A stretch of DNA of 64,000 nt from Stenotrophomonas daejeonensis (GCF_001431505.1 NZ_LDJP01000010.1:1-64000), one strand, 5' to 3'; numbered from the stretch's first letter, positions 18,354 through 29,520 are shown. Notes: generated from the sequence alone by a model not told the origin. Made by a program: numbers and translations.

Positions 18354-20243
18354 TCAGCCCAGCGGCTCGTCGGACAGGTAGGTGTAGCCGGTGAGCCCGG
18401 CTTCCAGCGCGGCGTCCAGTTCGGCGGCGCGCGCGGGCGGCAGGTTGGCCGCCGCCACGCGCTGGCGGTAGGCCGCGCGCAGGTCGTCCAGCCGGTAGCC
18501 GACGTAGTCGAGCATCACGTCGGTGGTGTCGCCACGGCGCTGCTGGGCGATGCGGTAGCCGTCGCTGCCGACGGTGACCTCCACCGCGTCGGTGTCGCCG
18601 AACAGGTTGTGGATGTCGCCGAGGATTTCCTGATAGGCGCCGACCAGGAAGAAGCCGATGCGGTAGCCCTCGCCGGGGCGCAGCGCGTGCAGCGGCAGCG
18701 AGCTGTCCAGGCTCTCGTTCTCGACGTAGGTCTCGACCATGCCGTCCGAGTCGCAGGTCATGTCGGCGACGATGCCGCGGCGGTCCGGGCGTTCGTCGAG
18801 CCGCTCGATCGGCACGATCGGGAATACCTGGTCGATCGCCCACACGTCGGGGATCGACTCGAACACGCTGAAGTTGACGAAATACTTGTCCACCAGCCGC
18901 TCGTTGAGTTCGTCCAGCACCGGGCGGTGGCTCTTTTCGTCGTAGCTCAGGCGCGCGCGCACGCCGTGGGCGATGGCGTAGAACAGGTCGTCGATGCGCG
19001 CGCGCTGCGGCAGGTCGATCTGGCCCAGCGCGTAGGCGCTCAGGCCTTCGGCGTGGAAATGCTGGGCCTCGTGGAACAGCTCCACCGCCGGGCGCACGTC
19101 CAGTTCGCCATGGATCTCGCGCAGGTGGCGGATCGCCGCCGGTTCGTCGTCGTGCGCTTCGGGCACGCGGCCTTCCGGCGCCTGCTCGACCTCGGCGACG
19201 TTGGCGATCAGCACCGCGTGGTGCGCGGTCATCGCGCGGCCGCATTCGGTGACGATGCGCGGCTGCGGCAGGCCGTTGGCCTCGCAGGCCTCGGCCAGCG
19301 GCTGCACGATGTTGCCGGCGTAGGAATCCAGCCCGTAGTTGATCGAGCAGTAGCTGCGCGAGCGGGTGCCCTCGTAGTCGATGCCGAGGCCGCCGCCGAC
19401 GTCGACGTGGCTGATCTTCGCGCCCAGCCGCGACAGTTCGACGAAGTAGCGGGTGGCCTCGCGCATGCCGTTGGCGATGTCGCGCACGTTGCTGATCTGG
19501 CTGCCCATGTGGAAGTGCAGCAGGTTCAGGCAGTCGGCGTACTCGGTGTCGCGCAGGGTCTTCCACAGGTCCAGCAGCTGCCGCGGCGACAGCCCGAACT
19601 TGGCCTTGTCGCCGCCGCTGTTCTGCCACTTGCCGGCGCCCAGCGAGGCCAGGCGCATGCGCACGCCGATGCCCGGCTTCACCTCCAGCGCCTTGGCCTC
19701 CTCCAGCACCAGCTTCAGCTCGGAAGGCTTCTCGATGACGATGAAGGTCTGCAGGCCGAGCTTGCGGCCGATCAGCGCCAGGCGGATGTATTCGCGGTCC
19801 TTGTAGCCGTTGCAGACGATCAGCCCGCCCGGGCGGCTCAGCGCCAGCACCGCCATCAGTTCCGGCTTGGAACCGGCCTCCAGCCCGAAGCCCTCGCCAT
19901 GGTGCGAGGCCAGCGTGCCGGCCACGCCCTGGTGCTGGTTGACCTTGATCGGATACACGGCGGTGTAGCCGCCGCCGTAGTCCCAGTCCTGCTGCGCCTG
20001 CGCGAAAGCGGCCTGCAGCTTGCCGAGGCGCTGGCCGAGGATGTCCGGAAAGCGCACCAGCAGCGGCAGCTTGGCGCCGGCGGCGCGGGCCGAATCGACG
20101 ATCTGCGGCAGCGACACGGCTGGCCCCTGCACGCCGGTGGGACGCACCACGACATGGCCGTTGCCGTCCACGTCGAAATAGCCATCGGACCAGTGCGGGA
20201 TCGAATAGGTCTTGCGGGCCTGGTCGAGGGACCAATTGCTCAT
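18354..20243 (-). CDS. speA: biosynthetic arginine decarboxylase
   Basis: PLP-dependent decarboxylase converting arginine to agmatine, the entry to putrescine and spermidine. The 629-aa fold-III enzyme shows YPIKVNQH (PLP lysine), HFHMGSQI, DVGGGLGIDYEGT, TECGRAMTAHHA and the second active-site block MTCDSDGMVE (Cys/Asp). Length is typical for SpeA (about 630 aa). The ATG at 20243 begins MSNWSLDQARKTYSIPHW. It is divergent from speE with a composite repeat between them. No agmatinase or agmatine deiminase gene lies in this window, so the middle of the pathway is elsewhere. Confidence 0.96.
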   Translation of the reverse strand: MSNWSLDQARKTYSIPHWSDGYFDVDGNGHVVVRPTGVQGPAVSLPQIVDSARAAGAKLPLLVRFPDILGQRLGKLQAAFAQAQQDWDYGGGYTAVYPIKVNQHQGVAGTLASHHGEGFGLEAGSKPELMAVLALSRPGGLIVCNGYKDREYIRLALIGRKLGLQTFIVIEKPSELKLVLEEAKALEVKPGIGVRMRLASLGAGKWQNSGGDKAKFGLSPRQLLDLWKTLRDTEYADCLNLLHFHMGSQISNVRDIANGMREATRYFVELSRLGAKISHVDVGGGLGIDYEGTRSRSYCSINYGLDSYAGNIVQPLAEACEANGLPQPRIVTECGRAMTAHHAVLIANVAEVEQAPEGRVPEAHDDEPAAIRHLREIHGELDVRPAVELFHEAQHFHAEGLSAYALGQIDLPQRARIDDLFYAIAHGVRARLSYDEKSHRPVLDELNERLVDKYFVNFSVFESIPDVWAIDQVFPIVPIERLDERPDRRGIVADMTCDSDGMVETYVENESLDSSLPLHALRPGEGYRIGFFLVGAYQEILGDIHNLFGDTDAVEVTVGSDGYRIAQQRRGDTTDVMLDYVGYRLDDLRAAYRQRVAAANLPPARAAELDAALEAGLTGYTYLSDEPLG

Positions 20244-20348
20244 CGGTGTAGCGGCTCGGTGGGGCGAAAGAGCACGCATTCTAACGTCTGCGGGGCAAGG
20301 GTCCGTTACAATCCGCGCCCGCGCCCGCGCCTTCAGGCCCGGCTTTCA

Positions 20349-20472
20349 AGCCCCTCTCCCATCGGGAGGGGGGTTGGGGTGAGGGGCAACGGAGTCACGA
20401 TGGTTCAACCATCATGGACTGCGTTCGCCCCTCATCCGCCCTTCGGGCACCTTCTCCCGGAGGGAGAAGGGC
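20349..20472. repeat. composite intergenic repeat (type C), compact copy
   Basis: Same halves as 15950-16140 without the inserted middle. It starts CCCCTCTCCC...GGGAGGGG and GGTTGGGGTGAGGGGC; a central perfect palindrome ATGGTTCAACCAT (20400-20412) follows; GACTGCGTTCGCCCCTCA (417-434) is the near-perfect reverse complement of 380-396; it ends with CCTTCTCCC...GGGAGAAGG. It sits between divergent speA and speE, 33 bp upstream of the speE ATG. Confidence 0.8.
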
Positions 20473-20504
20473 TTGTCCCCCAACTCCCAGCAGGACCACC
20501 GCCC

Positions 20505-21362
20505 ATGACCACCCACGACAACTGGTTCATCGAACACTTCCAGCCGACCGGCTCGGCCATCGGCTTCCGCATCACCGGCAAACTCGATGAAGTGCAGTCG
20601 CCGTTCCAGAAGATCGAGATCTACGACAGCACCGACTGGGGCAAGCTGATGGTCATCGACGGCGCGATGATGCTGACCACGAAGGACAACTTCTTCTACC
20701 ACGAGATGATTTCCCATCCCGTGCTGTTCACCCACCCGGCCCCGAAGCGCGTGGTGATCATCGGCGGCGGCGACTGCGGCACCCTGCGCGAGGTGCTCAA
20801 GCACCCGGGCGTGGAGAAGGCCACCCAGTGCGACATCGACGAACAGGTCACGCGCATGGCCGAGAAACATTTTCCGGAACTGTGCGAATCCAACGGCGAC
20901 GCCCGTGCCGAACTGCTGTTCGACGACGGCGTGGCCTACATGGCCAACTGCGCACCGGGCAGCGTGGACGTGGTGATCGTGGATTCCACCGACCCGGTCG
21001 GCCCGGCCGAGGGCCTGTTCAACAAGGCGTTCTTCGAGAGCTGCTTCCGCGCGCTGAAGGACGACGGCCTGCTGGTGCAGCAGAGCGAGTCGCCGCTGGC
21101 ACTGCTGGATTTGATCAAGGACATGCGCGCGGAGATGGGCAAGGCCGGCTTCGCCTCGTTCAAGACCCTGCCGTTCCCGCAGCCGTGCTACCCCACCGGC
21201 TGGTGGAGCGTGACCGTGGCCAGCAAGCAGGCCGGTTTCGGCTTCGGCTTCCGTGAAGCCGAAGCCGCCGCCAAGCCGTTCGACACCCTGTACTACACCG
21301 CGCCGCTGCACACCGGCGTACTGGTCAGCCCGCCGTTCGTGGCCAAGGCACTGGGCGAATAA
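20505..21362 (+). CDS. speE: spermidine synthase
   Basis: Aminopropyltransferase making spermidine from putrescine and decarboxylated SAM. The 285-aa protein has the family order: WFIEHFQPTGSAIGF, KLMVIDGAMMLTTKDNFFYHEM, VVIIGGGDCGTLREVLKH (SAM loop), CDIDEQV, VDVVIVDSTDPVGPAEGLF (catalytic Asp) and PFPQPCYPTGWWS. The ATG at 20505 follows the composite repeat; the long upstream in-frame extension is antisense to speA and not coding. TACAAT at 20307-20312 may be a -10 that reads through the repeat. Two intrinsic terminators follow. Confidence 0.96.
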   Translation: MTTHDNWFIEHFQPTGSAIGFRITGKLDEVQSPFQKIEIYDSTDWGKLMVIDGAMMLTTKDNFFYHEMISHPVLFTHPAPKRVVIIGGGDCGTLREVLKHPGVEKATQCDIDEQVTRMAEKHFPELCESNGDARAELLFDDGVAYMANCAPGSVDVVIVDSTDPVGPAEGLFNKAFFESCFRALKDDGLLVQQSESPLALLDLIKDMRAEMGKAGFASFKTLPFPQPCYPTGWWSVTVASKQAGFGFGFREAEAAAKPFDTLYYTAPLHTGVLVSPPFVAKALGE

Positions 21363-21393
21363 GCCCGCACGCCACCGCAGCGCTCCACCCTCG

Positions 21394-21427
21394 ACCCCGC
21401 GCCGGCCACCGGCGCGGGGTTTTTGTT
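21394..21427 (+). terminator. intrinsic terminator of speE
   Basis: A 12-bp perfect stem (21394-21405 with 21409-21420, ACCCCGCGCCGG on the left) with a 3-nt loop runs into TTTTTGTT, 32 bp after the speE stop. Confidence 0.9.
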
Positions 21428-21690
21428 GCCGCCATCCACGGTGACCTCCTTCGAGCCATCGGCAGGCGATGTCAAAACCGCTCCCGGCGGTTTTTCGTCG
21501 TGGCACCCCACGCCGGCACCGGAAGTAAACGCCACCGCAACAATCCGTTGCGCCATTTCGGCTCTTACATTTTTTTGACATTCAGGTTTTATGGACTGCC
21601 CAGTTCTAAAATTCAGCCCACGTTTCATCCCCCGCAAGACCGGCAGCCCCCGGCGCTTTCCGCGCCCCGCGCCGGGTCAGGAAAGCCTTC
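21428..21690. other. intergenic region with a second hairpin terminator
   Basis: This space before the kinase gene holds a second, bidirectional terminator-like hairpin (AAAACCGC at 21474-21481, GCGGTTTT at 21487-21494, T-runs on both strands). A TTGACA at 21575-21580 has no acceptable -10 at normal spacing; TAAAAT at 21607 is 26 bp away. No ORF has coding character. Confidence 0.5.
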
Positions 21691-22350
21691 ATGAACACCG
21701 TGTCCGCCTGCTGCGGCGATATCGCCGTTCCCGCCCCCGTCCAACTGCTCAAGCGCGGCGAACGCCTGCTCGAACCCGACGTCTATCGCACCGAGTTCAA
21801 TGGCCAGCCGGCCGTGTTCAAGGACTATCGCCGCTACCGCGGCACGCTGCTGGCGCCGGTCGCGCACCTGCTGGTGCGGCGCGAGGCCGGGGTGCTGCGG
21901 CGGTTGCAGGGCTGGAAGCACGCGCCGGCCCTGCTGGGCACCATCGGCGGGCTGGCGCTGGGCATGGAGTTCGTACCCGGCGACACCCTGAGCAGCGTGC
22001 AGCACGCCGGCCAGGAGGTATTCGACCAATTGCAGCAGGCGTTGTCGCGCCTGCATGCGGCCGGCATCACCCACAACGACCTGCATGGCACCAACATCGT
22101 GGTCAGCGCCGGGGTGCCGGTGCTGCTGGATTTCACCTCGGCCCTGCGTACCCCGCGCTGGCTGCGCAACGGCCCGATAAGCCGCCAGCTGCGCCGCAGC
22201 GACATGAAGAACCTGGTCAAGATGCGCCAGCGCCTGACCGGGCTGGCGCCGACGCCGGAACAGGCGGCGCTGCTGGCCGAGCCGGGCTGGGTGCGCACGC
22301 TGCGCAATGCCTGGAAGCGGCTGTACCGGCGGATCAAAGGGCAGAATTGA
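21691..22350 (+). CDS. RIO1/LPS-kinase-like atypical protein kinase
   Basis: A 219-aa protein with a minimal kinase fold: VFKDYRRYRG (possible ATP-binding Lys), LALGMEFVPGD (hinge), the catalytic loop GITHNDLHGTNIVV (HND motif with Asn) and VLLDFTSALR in place of DFG. This resembles the small bacterial kinases grouped with RIO1 and the KdkA/WaaP lipopolysaccharide kinases. The substrate could be a core sugar or a protein; the sequence does not decide. The ATG at 21691 begins MNTVSACCGDIA. It is isolated between the speE terminators and a REP, convergent with the PII gene. Confidence 0.7.
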   Translation: MNTVSACCGDIAVPAPVQLLKRGERLLEPDVYRTEFNGQPAVFKDYRRYRGTLLAPVAHLLVRREAGVLRRLQGWKHAPALLGTIGGLALGMEFVPGDTLSSVQHAGQEVFDQLQQALSRLHAAGITHNDLHGTNIVVSAGVPVLLDFTSALRTPRWLRNGPISRQLRRSDMKNLVKMRQRLTGLAPTPEQAALLAEPGWVRTLRNAWKRLYRRIKGQN

Positions 22351-22360
22351 GCCATCTTCC

Positions 22361-22427
22361 GTAGCTGCCGGGCTTGCCCGGCAGGGGCCTTGCCGGCAAC
22401 GCCCGGCGGGGCAAGCCCCGCCGCCAC
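22361..22427. repeat. GTAG-headed REP pair (type B, diverged)
   Basis: GTAG (22361) leads CTGCCGGGCTTGCCCGGCAG, followed after a short spacer by a related palindrome with GGCGGGGCAAGCCCCGCC. The arms are less alike than in other copies. It lies between the convergent kinase (stop 22350) and PII (stop 22445) genes. Confidence 0.7.
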
Positions 22428-22444
22428 GGGTGCAAAGCGGGCGC

Positions 22445-24714
<2,270 letters not shown>

Positions 24715-24726
24715 TGCCCGCTGTGC

Positions 24727-24808
24727 AAAACCCGTAGATGCGGGGCTTGCCCCGCATGGGGCTTTCCCGGTGAAGCCCGGTCGCGACGGGCGTCGCTCCT
24801 ACGGGTTT
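24727..24808. repeat. hybrid REP element
   Basis: Perfect outer inverted repeats AAACCCGTAG (24728-24737) and CTACGGGTTT (24799-24808) enclose two different palindromes: ATGCGGGGCTTGCCCCGCAT (24738-24757) on the left and GCGACGGGCGTCGC (24783-24796) on the right. Each has its own GTAG head in opposite orientation, so this pair joins two REP subtypes. It lies between comM and the hydrolase gene. Confidence 0.75.
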
Positions 24809-24886
24809 GGCGGATGCCGGCGCCACGGTCGCCGCCAATGCGACGACAATGGGCGACGATCGCCCTTCCCCGCTGCTGAGCCGGAC

Positions 24887-26413
24887 ATGGACAGGATCGA
24901 ACGCCCGTACTACCCGATCATCTACGTGCGCGGCTATGCGATGACCCGCGCCGAGATCGTCGAGACCACCTCCACCCCGTTCATGGGCCTGGAGGCCGGC
25001 TCGACCAAGATCCGCCAGGCGCAGGACGGCTCGGTGGTGAAGTTCGTGTTCGAGTCGCCGCTGGTGCGGCTGATGAAGGACCACGGCTACCGCGACGTCT
25101 ACGACGGCGGCGCCGAGCTGCGCAGCGGCATTTCGCCGCGCAGCATCGTCATCCACCGCTATTACGACGTGGCCGACCCGGCGTTCGGCGGCGGCAAGGC
25201 GCCGTCGATCACCGAGGCCGCCGCCAGCCTCGGCAGGCGCATCCTCGAACTGCGCGACAGCGTGTGCGGCGGCAACGCAACGATGCGCCGCGATTTCCGC
25301 GTGTACCTGGTCGCGCACTCGATGGGCGGGCTGATCTGCCGCTGCCTGCTGCAGAACCCGGAGGTGGCCGGCGCCGAGGTGCGCGCGCTGGTGGACAAGG
25401 TGTTCACCTACGCCACCCCGCACAACGGCATCGACATCGCCGGCATCAACGTGCCCGACCTGCTCTCGCTCAACGACCTGAACAACTTCAACCGCGGCAA
25501 CATGGCCAAGTACCTGAAGGTGGCCAAGGACAAGGTCAACACGCTGGGTGACTCCGGCTTCCCGTCGTCGCGGCTGTTCTGCCTGATCGGCACCAACAGC
25601 CGCGACTACGCGGTGGCCCGCGGGCTGTCCTCGTTCGCGGTCGGCGCCTTCAGCGACGGCCTGGTGCGCATCGCCAACGCCTACGTTGAGGGCGCGCCGC
25701 GCGCCTTCGTCAACCGCAGCCACAGCGGCCACTTCGGCATCGTCAATTCGGAAGAGGGCTACCAGAACCTGACCCGCTTCCTGTTCGGCGATACCTGCGC
25801 CACCGCGCAGTTGGACATCGCAGCGCTGCCGCTGCCGCCGGAGATCGAAAGCGCGCGCAAGCGCGGCAAGCAGGTGCGTTCCTCGTACTACATCGAGGCC
25901 ACCGTGGCGCCGCGCGGCGCCTACACCTACCAGCTCACCGCGCGCACCCAGGCCAACGAATGCGCGGTGCGCCGCGAGTACGGCGAGCTGTTCGACGGGG
26001 ACGGCAACCTGCGCCGCGACGCGCGCTCGCCGGTGCTGTTCTCGGTGTTCCTGGACAGCCGCCGCATCACCGCCGGCAGCGAGATCGCCTTCTCCATCGA
26101 GCTGGCGGTGTGCAACGCCGGCTACGAGGTCGATGGCGCGTTGTTCCTGAAGAACCACATCCCCGGCGAATACCTGTTCCGCAACACGCTGGTGCTGTTC
26201 GCCAAGCCCGGCGAGGACGGCCAGTGGCGGCTGCGCTACGTGTGGGGCGACGACCAGTGGGCCGGTGGCCCGAAGACCCGGGCCGAACTGGACAGCGCGC
26301 GCAGCCGCGCCATCGGCATCGTCCAGCAGGCGCCGGACGTGTTCTCGGTGCCGCTGTCCTCGGCCAAGGGCTTTGCCGCCGAACTGAAGATCGCGCTGTC
26401 GGCATGGGCGTGA
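24887..26413 (+). CDS. large alpha/beta hydrolase (lipase/esterase-like)
   Basis: A 508-aa cytosolic-looking protein without an evident signal peptide. The N-terminal ~300 residues form an alpha/beta hydrolase: YPIIYVRGYAMTR near the oxyanion region, the nucleophile elbow VAHSMGGLICR (Ser about residue 146) and TYATPHNGIDIAG. The acid/His pair is probably in the FSDGLVRI and NRSHSGHFGI segments. The ~200-residue C-terminal part is beta-rich and unrecognised. It resembles triacylglycerol-lipase/PGAP1-like folds, but the substrate is unknown. The ATG at 24887 was chosen over an upstream extension through the repeat. It is convergent with the stress block. Confidence 0.75.
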   Translation: MDRIERPYYPIIYVRGYAMTRAEIVETTSTPFMGLEAGSTKIRQAQDGSVVKFVFESPLVRLMKDHGYRDVYDGGAELRSGISPRSIVIHRYYDVADPAFGGGKAPSITEAAASLGRRILELRDSVCGGNATMRRDFRVYLVAHSMGGLICRCLLQNPEVAGAEVRALVDKVFTYATPHNGIDIAGINVPDLLSLNDLNNFNRGNMAKYLKVAKDKVNTLGDSGFPSSRLFCLIGTNSRDYAVARGLSSFAVGAFSDGLVRIANAYVEGAPRAFVNRSHSGHFGIVNSEEGYQNLTRFLFGDTCATAQLDIAALPLPPEIESARKRGKQVRSSYYIEATVAPRGAYTYQLTARTQANECAVRREYGELFDGDGNLRRDARSPVLFSVFLDSRRITAGSEIAFSIELAVCNAGYEVDGALFLKNHIPGEYLFRNTLVLFAKPGEDGQWRLRYVWGDDQWAGGPKTRAELDSARSRAIGIVQQAPDVFSVPLSSAKGFAAELKIALSAWA

Positions 26414-26438
26414 ACGGCATCGCGAAAAGGGGGCGTAC

Positions 26439-26720
26439 CTAGCACGACCCCAGGCGCACGAAGCGCTCCACCTCGTCCAGCCAGACGATGTGGATGCCCG
26501 CATCGCCGGTGTCGATCCGCAGCTGGCCGTTGGTGCCCTCGTTGCCTTGCGGGTCGAGGAACTGCTGGACCGTCGGCCGGTCGGGAAGCGTGCCCACCCG
26601 CGTCGTTCCATCGCGCAGGTGCAGCTCGACCGTCAACTCCGCGTCGAGCGCCAATTGCAGCTCCTTCAATCGTTCGATGGTGGCCTGGTCCACATGGACG
26701 CGGGGGGCTGTTCTGCTCAT
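26439..26720 (-). CDS. DUF3247 family protein
   Basis: A 93-aa soluble protein matching the short xanthomonad family DUF3247: a helical start (VDQATIERLKELQLAL), ELHLRDGTTRVGTLPDRPTV, then QFLDPQGNEGTNGQLRI and a C-terminal IVWLDEVERFVRLG. It looks like an Sm-like small beta-barrel, but no function is known. It is the first minus-strand gene of the stress-type block, 70 bp from the next gene. Confidence 0.8.
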   Translation of the reverse strand: MSRTAPRVHVDQATIERLKELQLALDAELTVELHLRDGTTRVGTLPDRPTVQQFLDPQGNEGTNGQLRIDTGDAGIHIVWLDEVERFVRLGSC

Positions 26721-26790
26721 TGCATGCCTCGCCTGTCATTCGTTGCGTGGAAAGGGAAAATCCGGTGGCCACGCGCCAACCGTTCCGCGC

Positions 26791-27450
26791 TCAGGTGCCG
26801 GTCTGCGAAGCGGGCGCCTGCAGCGGCTTGGATTGCGGCGACTTGTCCTGCCGCAGCCAGATGCTCAACACGACGATGGACAGCACCGCGAGGAATTCGC
26901 TTTGCCAGTTCTGCATCGACTCGAACCAGAACCGCGCACTGCACAGATGCTCGAACAGGCTGATCGCGGCCTGGCCCTGCATGACCCGCTGCTCGTTCTC
27001 GTGCAGCCAGCTGCCGCAGGCGTGCCCGGCGAAACTCAGCAGGAACAGCAGTGCATACGCCAGCGACAGCGAGTTGGCGTACAGCACCTTGCAGATACCG
27101 CCCCTGCGCAGCGGCCACGGCCGCGTGCCGGCTTCCACCCGTTCCCGTTCCTCGCCCGGGTCCAGCGGCCGCGATTCGGCCGAGCCCTGCTGGCGCAGGC
27201 CCACGGTCAGCAGCACGTACATGCCCATCTGCAGGAACTCGCTTTCCCAGTTTTCGAAGGTGGCCGACAGGAAGTGCCCGCTGGCCAGGTACCGGCGCAG
27301 CGATTCCGGCGCGGCGCCGGCATCCAGCAGCTCCGCGTTGTGCACCAGGAACCCGGACCACACCTGCCCGGAAAGGAACACGCCGAACAATCCCAGCAGC
27401 ACCAGCGACAGGCCATTGCGGCGGAAGAAGGATGACGGTTCGTTGCCCAT
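26791..27450 (-). CDS. DUF6766 family membrane protein
   Basis: A 219-aa integral membrane protein with four hydrophobic segments (about 13-32, 69-84, 126-145 and 185-200) arranged as an internal duplication: each half has a W/F-rich periplasmic part and a line like FENWESEFLQMG or MQNWQSEFLAVL. This fits DUF6766 proteins, found beside general stress genes. Function unknown. The ATG at 27450 starts MGNEPSSFFRRNGLS; a longer in-frame start at 27546 adds non-conserved sequence. Confidence 0.75.
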   Translation of the reverse strand: MGNEPSSFFRRNGLSLVLLGLFGVFLSGQVWSGFLVHNAELLDAGAAPESLRRYLASGHFLSATFENWESEFLQMGMYVLLTVGLRQQGSAESRPLDPGEERERVEAGTRPWPLRRGGICKVLYANSLSLAYALLFLLSFAGHACGSWLHENEQRVMQGQAAISLFEHLCSARFWFESMQNWQSEFLAVLSIVVLSIWLRQDKSPQSKPLQAPASQTGT

Positions 27451-27548
27451 GTGCGGTCTCCGGCGATGACAACGCAAGCTGGACGCCGACGTTGCAAGGA
27501 CGCGTAAAGGAACCGCGGCGGACGTCGCCGCCCCGGTCACATCCATGA

Positions 27549-27833
<285 letters not shown>

Positions 27834-27897
27834 ACCGTGCCCGGCCACGCGCATCCCGCTGCGTGGCCGCCGCGGTGGCGCCACGCAGCGCGCGACG

Positions 27898-28911
27898 CTA
27901 GAACCAGCGGCGGTGGCGCCCGAGCAGGAAGGCGCCGGCGGCCAGCAGCAGCAACCCACCGACCACGGCGAAGAACCCCACGTCGTCGGTCTTGAAGAAG
28001 CCGGCGCGGAAGTTCATGCCCAGCGCGCCGACGATGGTGGCCAGCAGGCCGGTGACCACGGTGACGAAGGTGAGCACGCGCATGGCGTCGTTGGTGCGCA
28101 GCGCGGTCTGGTTGCTGAACAGCTCGAAGCTGCCCAGCACCAGCTCGCGCGCGTTCTCGACCATGTCCATCGCCCGCTCGAAGCGGGTGTCGAGCGCGAC
28201 GAAATGGCGCTCGGCGGTGCGGTTCTCGTCCGGGCGGAAATCCGGCCGCGACAGGGCGCCGAACACGCGGCGGTGCGGGGCCAGCATCCGCCGCAGCCGC
28301 GAGGCCCAGCGCCGCAGCCGCTGCAGCTCGGGCAGCATGTCGCGCGCGCGCTCGCCGAGGATGCGGACCTCCAGGCGCTCGATGGCGATCTCGTAGTCGT
28401 TGATCGCCGTGAAGTAGCTCGCCAGCTGGCGGTCGAGCAGGGTGGCCACGAAGCTCTCGGCACACAGCACGCCCAGCGCACCGTTGCCCCACTGCCGCCC
28501 GCGCATGTCCTCGACGAAGTCGATCGGTTGCCGGTGGAAGGTGACCACGCGGTTGTCGCCGGTGATGCACGACAGCACGCTGCCGGCAAGCTTCTCGCGG
28601 TTGCCGCTGCCGCCGGCGGCGATGACCCGCACCCAGAAATGCCTGCCCTCCTGCCCCATCTCCGGCGCGGTGCCGCCGTCCACGAAGGCCCGCGCCGCCG
28701 CCGGCAGTTCCCAGGCCTGCCATACCGCATCCAGCATCGCGGCCGGTGCGTCGCCCAGGTCCACCCACGCCAGCGCGTCGTCGCCGGGGCAGCATTGCGC
28801 CAGTGCCTCCAGCGCGACCGCGCGGGAGTGGCCTTCGGCATCGAACACGCGGCAGAAGAACGCCCCGTCCGCCGGGGGATCGTCCGCCGTGCTGGCCGCC
28901 GCGGTCGCCAC
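27898..28911 (-). CDS. CorA/ZntB-type divalent cation transporter
   Basis: A 337-aa CorA-superfamily protein: a large N-terminal alpha/beta cytoplasmic domain, a long helix bundle (AINDYEIAIERLEVRILGE) and two C-terminal TM helices with the pore motif GMN in VGALGMNFRAGFF. The length and RRWF tail fit ZntB-like zinc exporters as well as Mg transporters; selectivity cannot be told. It ends in TAG at 27898 and overlaps nothing. The gene upstream (ferritin-like) is only 6 bp away, so the two are likely co-transcribed. Confidence 0.82.
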   Translation of the reverse strand: MATAAASTADDPPADGAFFCRVFDAEGHSRAVALEALAQCCPGDDALAWVDLGDAPAAMLDAVWQAWELPAAARAFVDGGTAPEMGQEGRHFWVRVIAAGGSGNREKLAGSVLSCITGDNRVVTFHRQPIDFVEDMRGRQWGNGALGVLCAESFVATLLDRQLASYFTAINDYEIAIERLEVRILGERARDMLPELQRLRRWASRLRRMLAPHRRVFGALSRPDFRPDENRTAERHFVALDTRFERAMDMVENARELVLGSFELFSNQTALRTNDAMRVLTFVTVVTGLLATIVGALGMNFRAGFFKTDDVGFFAVVGGLLLLAAGAFLLGRHRRWF

Positions 28912-28917
28912 GTGCGG

Positions 28918-29520
28918 TTACAGGTAGTCCTTGCGTGCGTTCTCCGCCCGCGCCGCGCCGATGGCGGTCTGCACGTCCTTGCGTTCCTCCGGCGGGGGCA
29001 GCACCGCCGGCATGCCCAACTGCTGGATCCACAGTTCCCGCGCCCAGCCCTTGGTGTGGTACAGGTGGTGGTCTTCCTGTTTCTCCACGGCCTCGTAGGC
29101 CTGCATCAGCACCTTGGCATGCGGGCCACGCCTGCCGGCGACCTTGCCGATCAGTTCCCAGTTCAGGTGGTCCTTGGTTTCGGCAAGGACGACGCATTCG
29201 GCCGCCACCAGCTCCGCCTCGGCAGGTCTGGCGTTGGCCAACGCCATCTCGATCGCGGCCACCAGCGAAGCGCCCAGGTGGGCGACGACCTCGCGGCCGG
29301 GGCTGGCGGTTTCCGTATCCAGGCCGATCTGCCCGAACACGCGGGTCAGGATTTCCTCGTGGGTGCGGGTTTCGTCCAGGTAGCCCTGCCACTCCTTGCG
29401 CAGGTCCTCGTTCCCGGTGGCGCGCAACGCGGCGGTATAGACCTGGATGCCACCGCGCTCGGTTTCCAGCGCCTGCAGCAACAACTCGGTGACGGATGCT
29501 TCATCTGCTTTCGTGGCCAT
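28918..29520 (-). CDS. ferritin-like four-helix protein
   Basis: A 200-aa predicted four-helix bundle. Helix 1 has QALETERGGIQVYTAALR, helix 2 YLDETRTHEEIL, and later helices AELVAAECVVLAET and KVLMQAYEAVEKQEDHHLYH; the repeated Glu and ExxH-type pairs suggest a di-iron or related metal site. Such proteins appear in stress clusters with BON, YciF-like and SDR proteins. Substrate and function unknown. On the minus strand a GGCTATACC about 30 bp upstream of the ATG resembles a stationary-phase -10. Confidence 0.7.
   Translation of the reverse strand: MATKADEASVTELLLQALETERGGIQVYTAALRATGNEDLRKEWQGYLDETRTHEEILTRVFGQIGLDTETASPGREVVAHLGASLVAAIEMALANARPAEAELVAAECVVLAETKDHLNWELIGKVAGRRGPHAKVLMQAYEAVEKQEDHHLYHTKGWARELWIQQLGMPAVLPPPEERKDVQTAIGAARAENARKDYL

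Noticed and set aside
18240-20504. Long N-terminal extension in frame with speE
   Set aside because: Runs antisense through speA and across the composite repeat; SpeE homology starts only at 20505.
21575-21612. TTGACA as a promoter for the kinase gene
   Set aside because: No -10-like hexamer at 15-19 bp; TAAAAT is 26 bp away.
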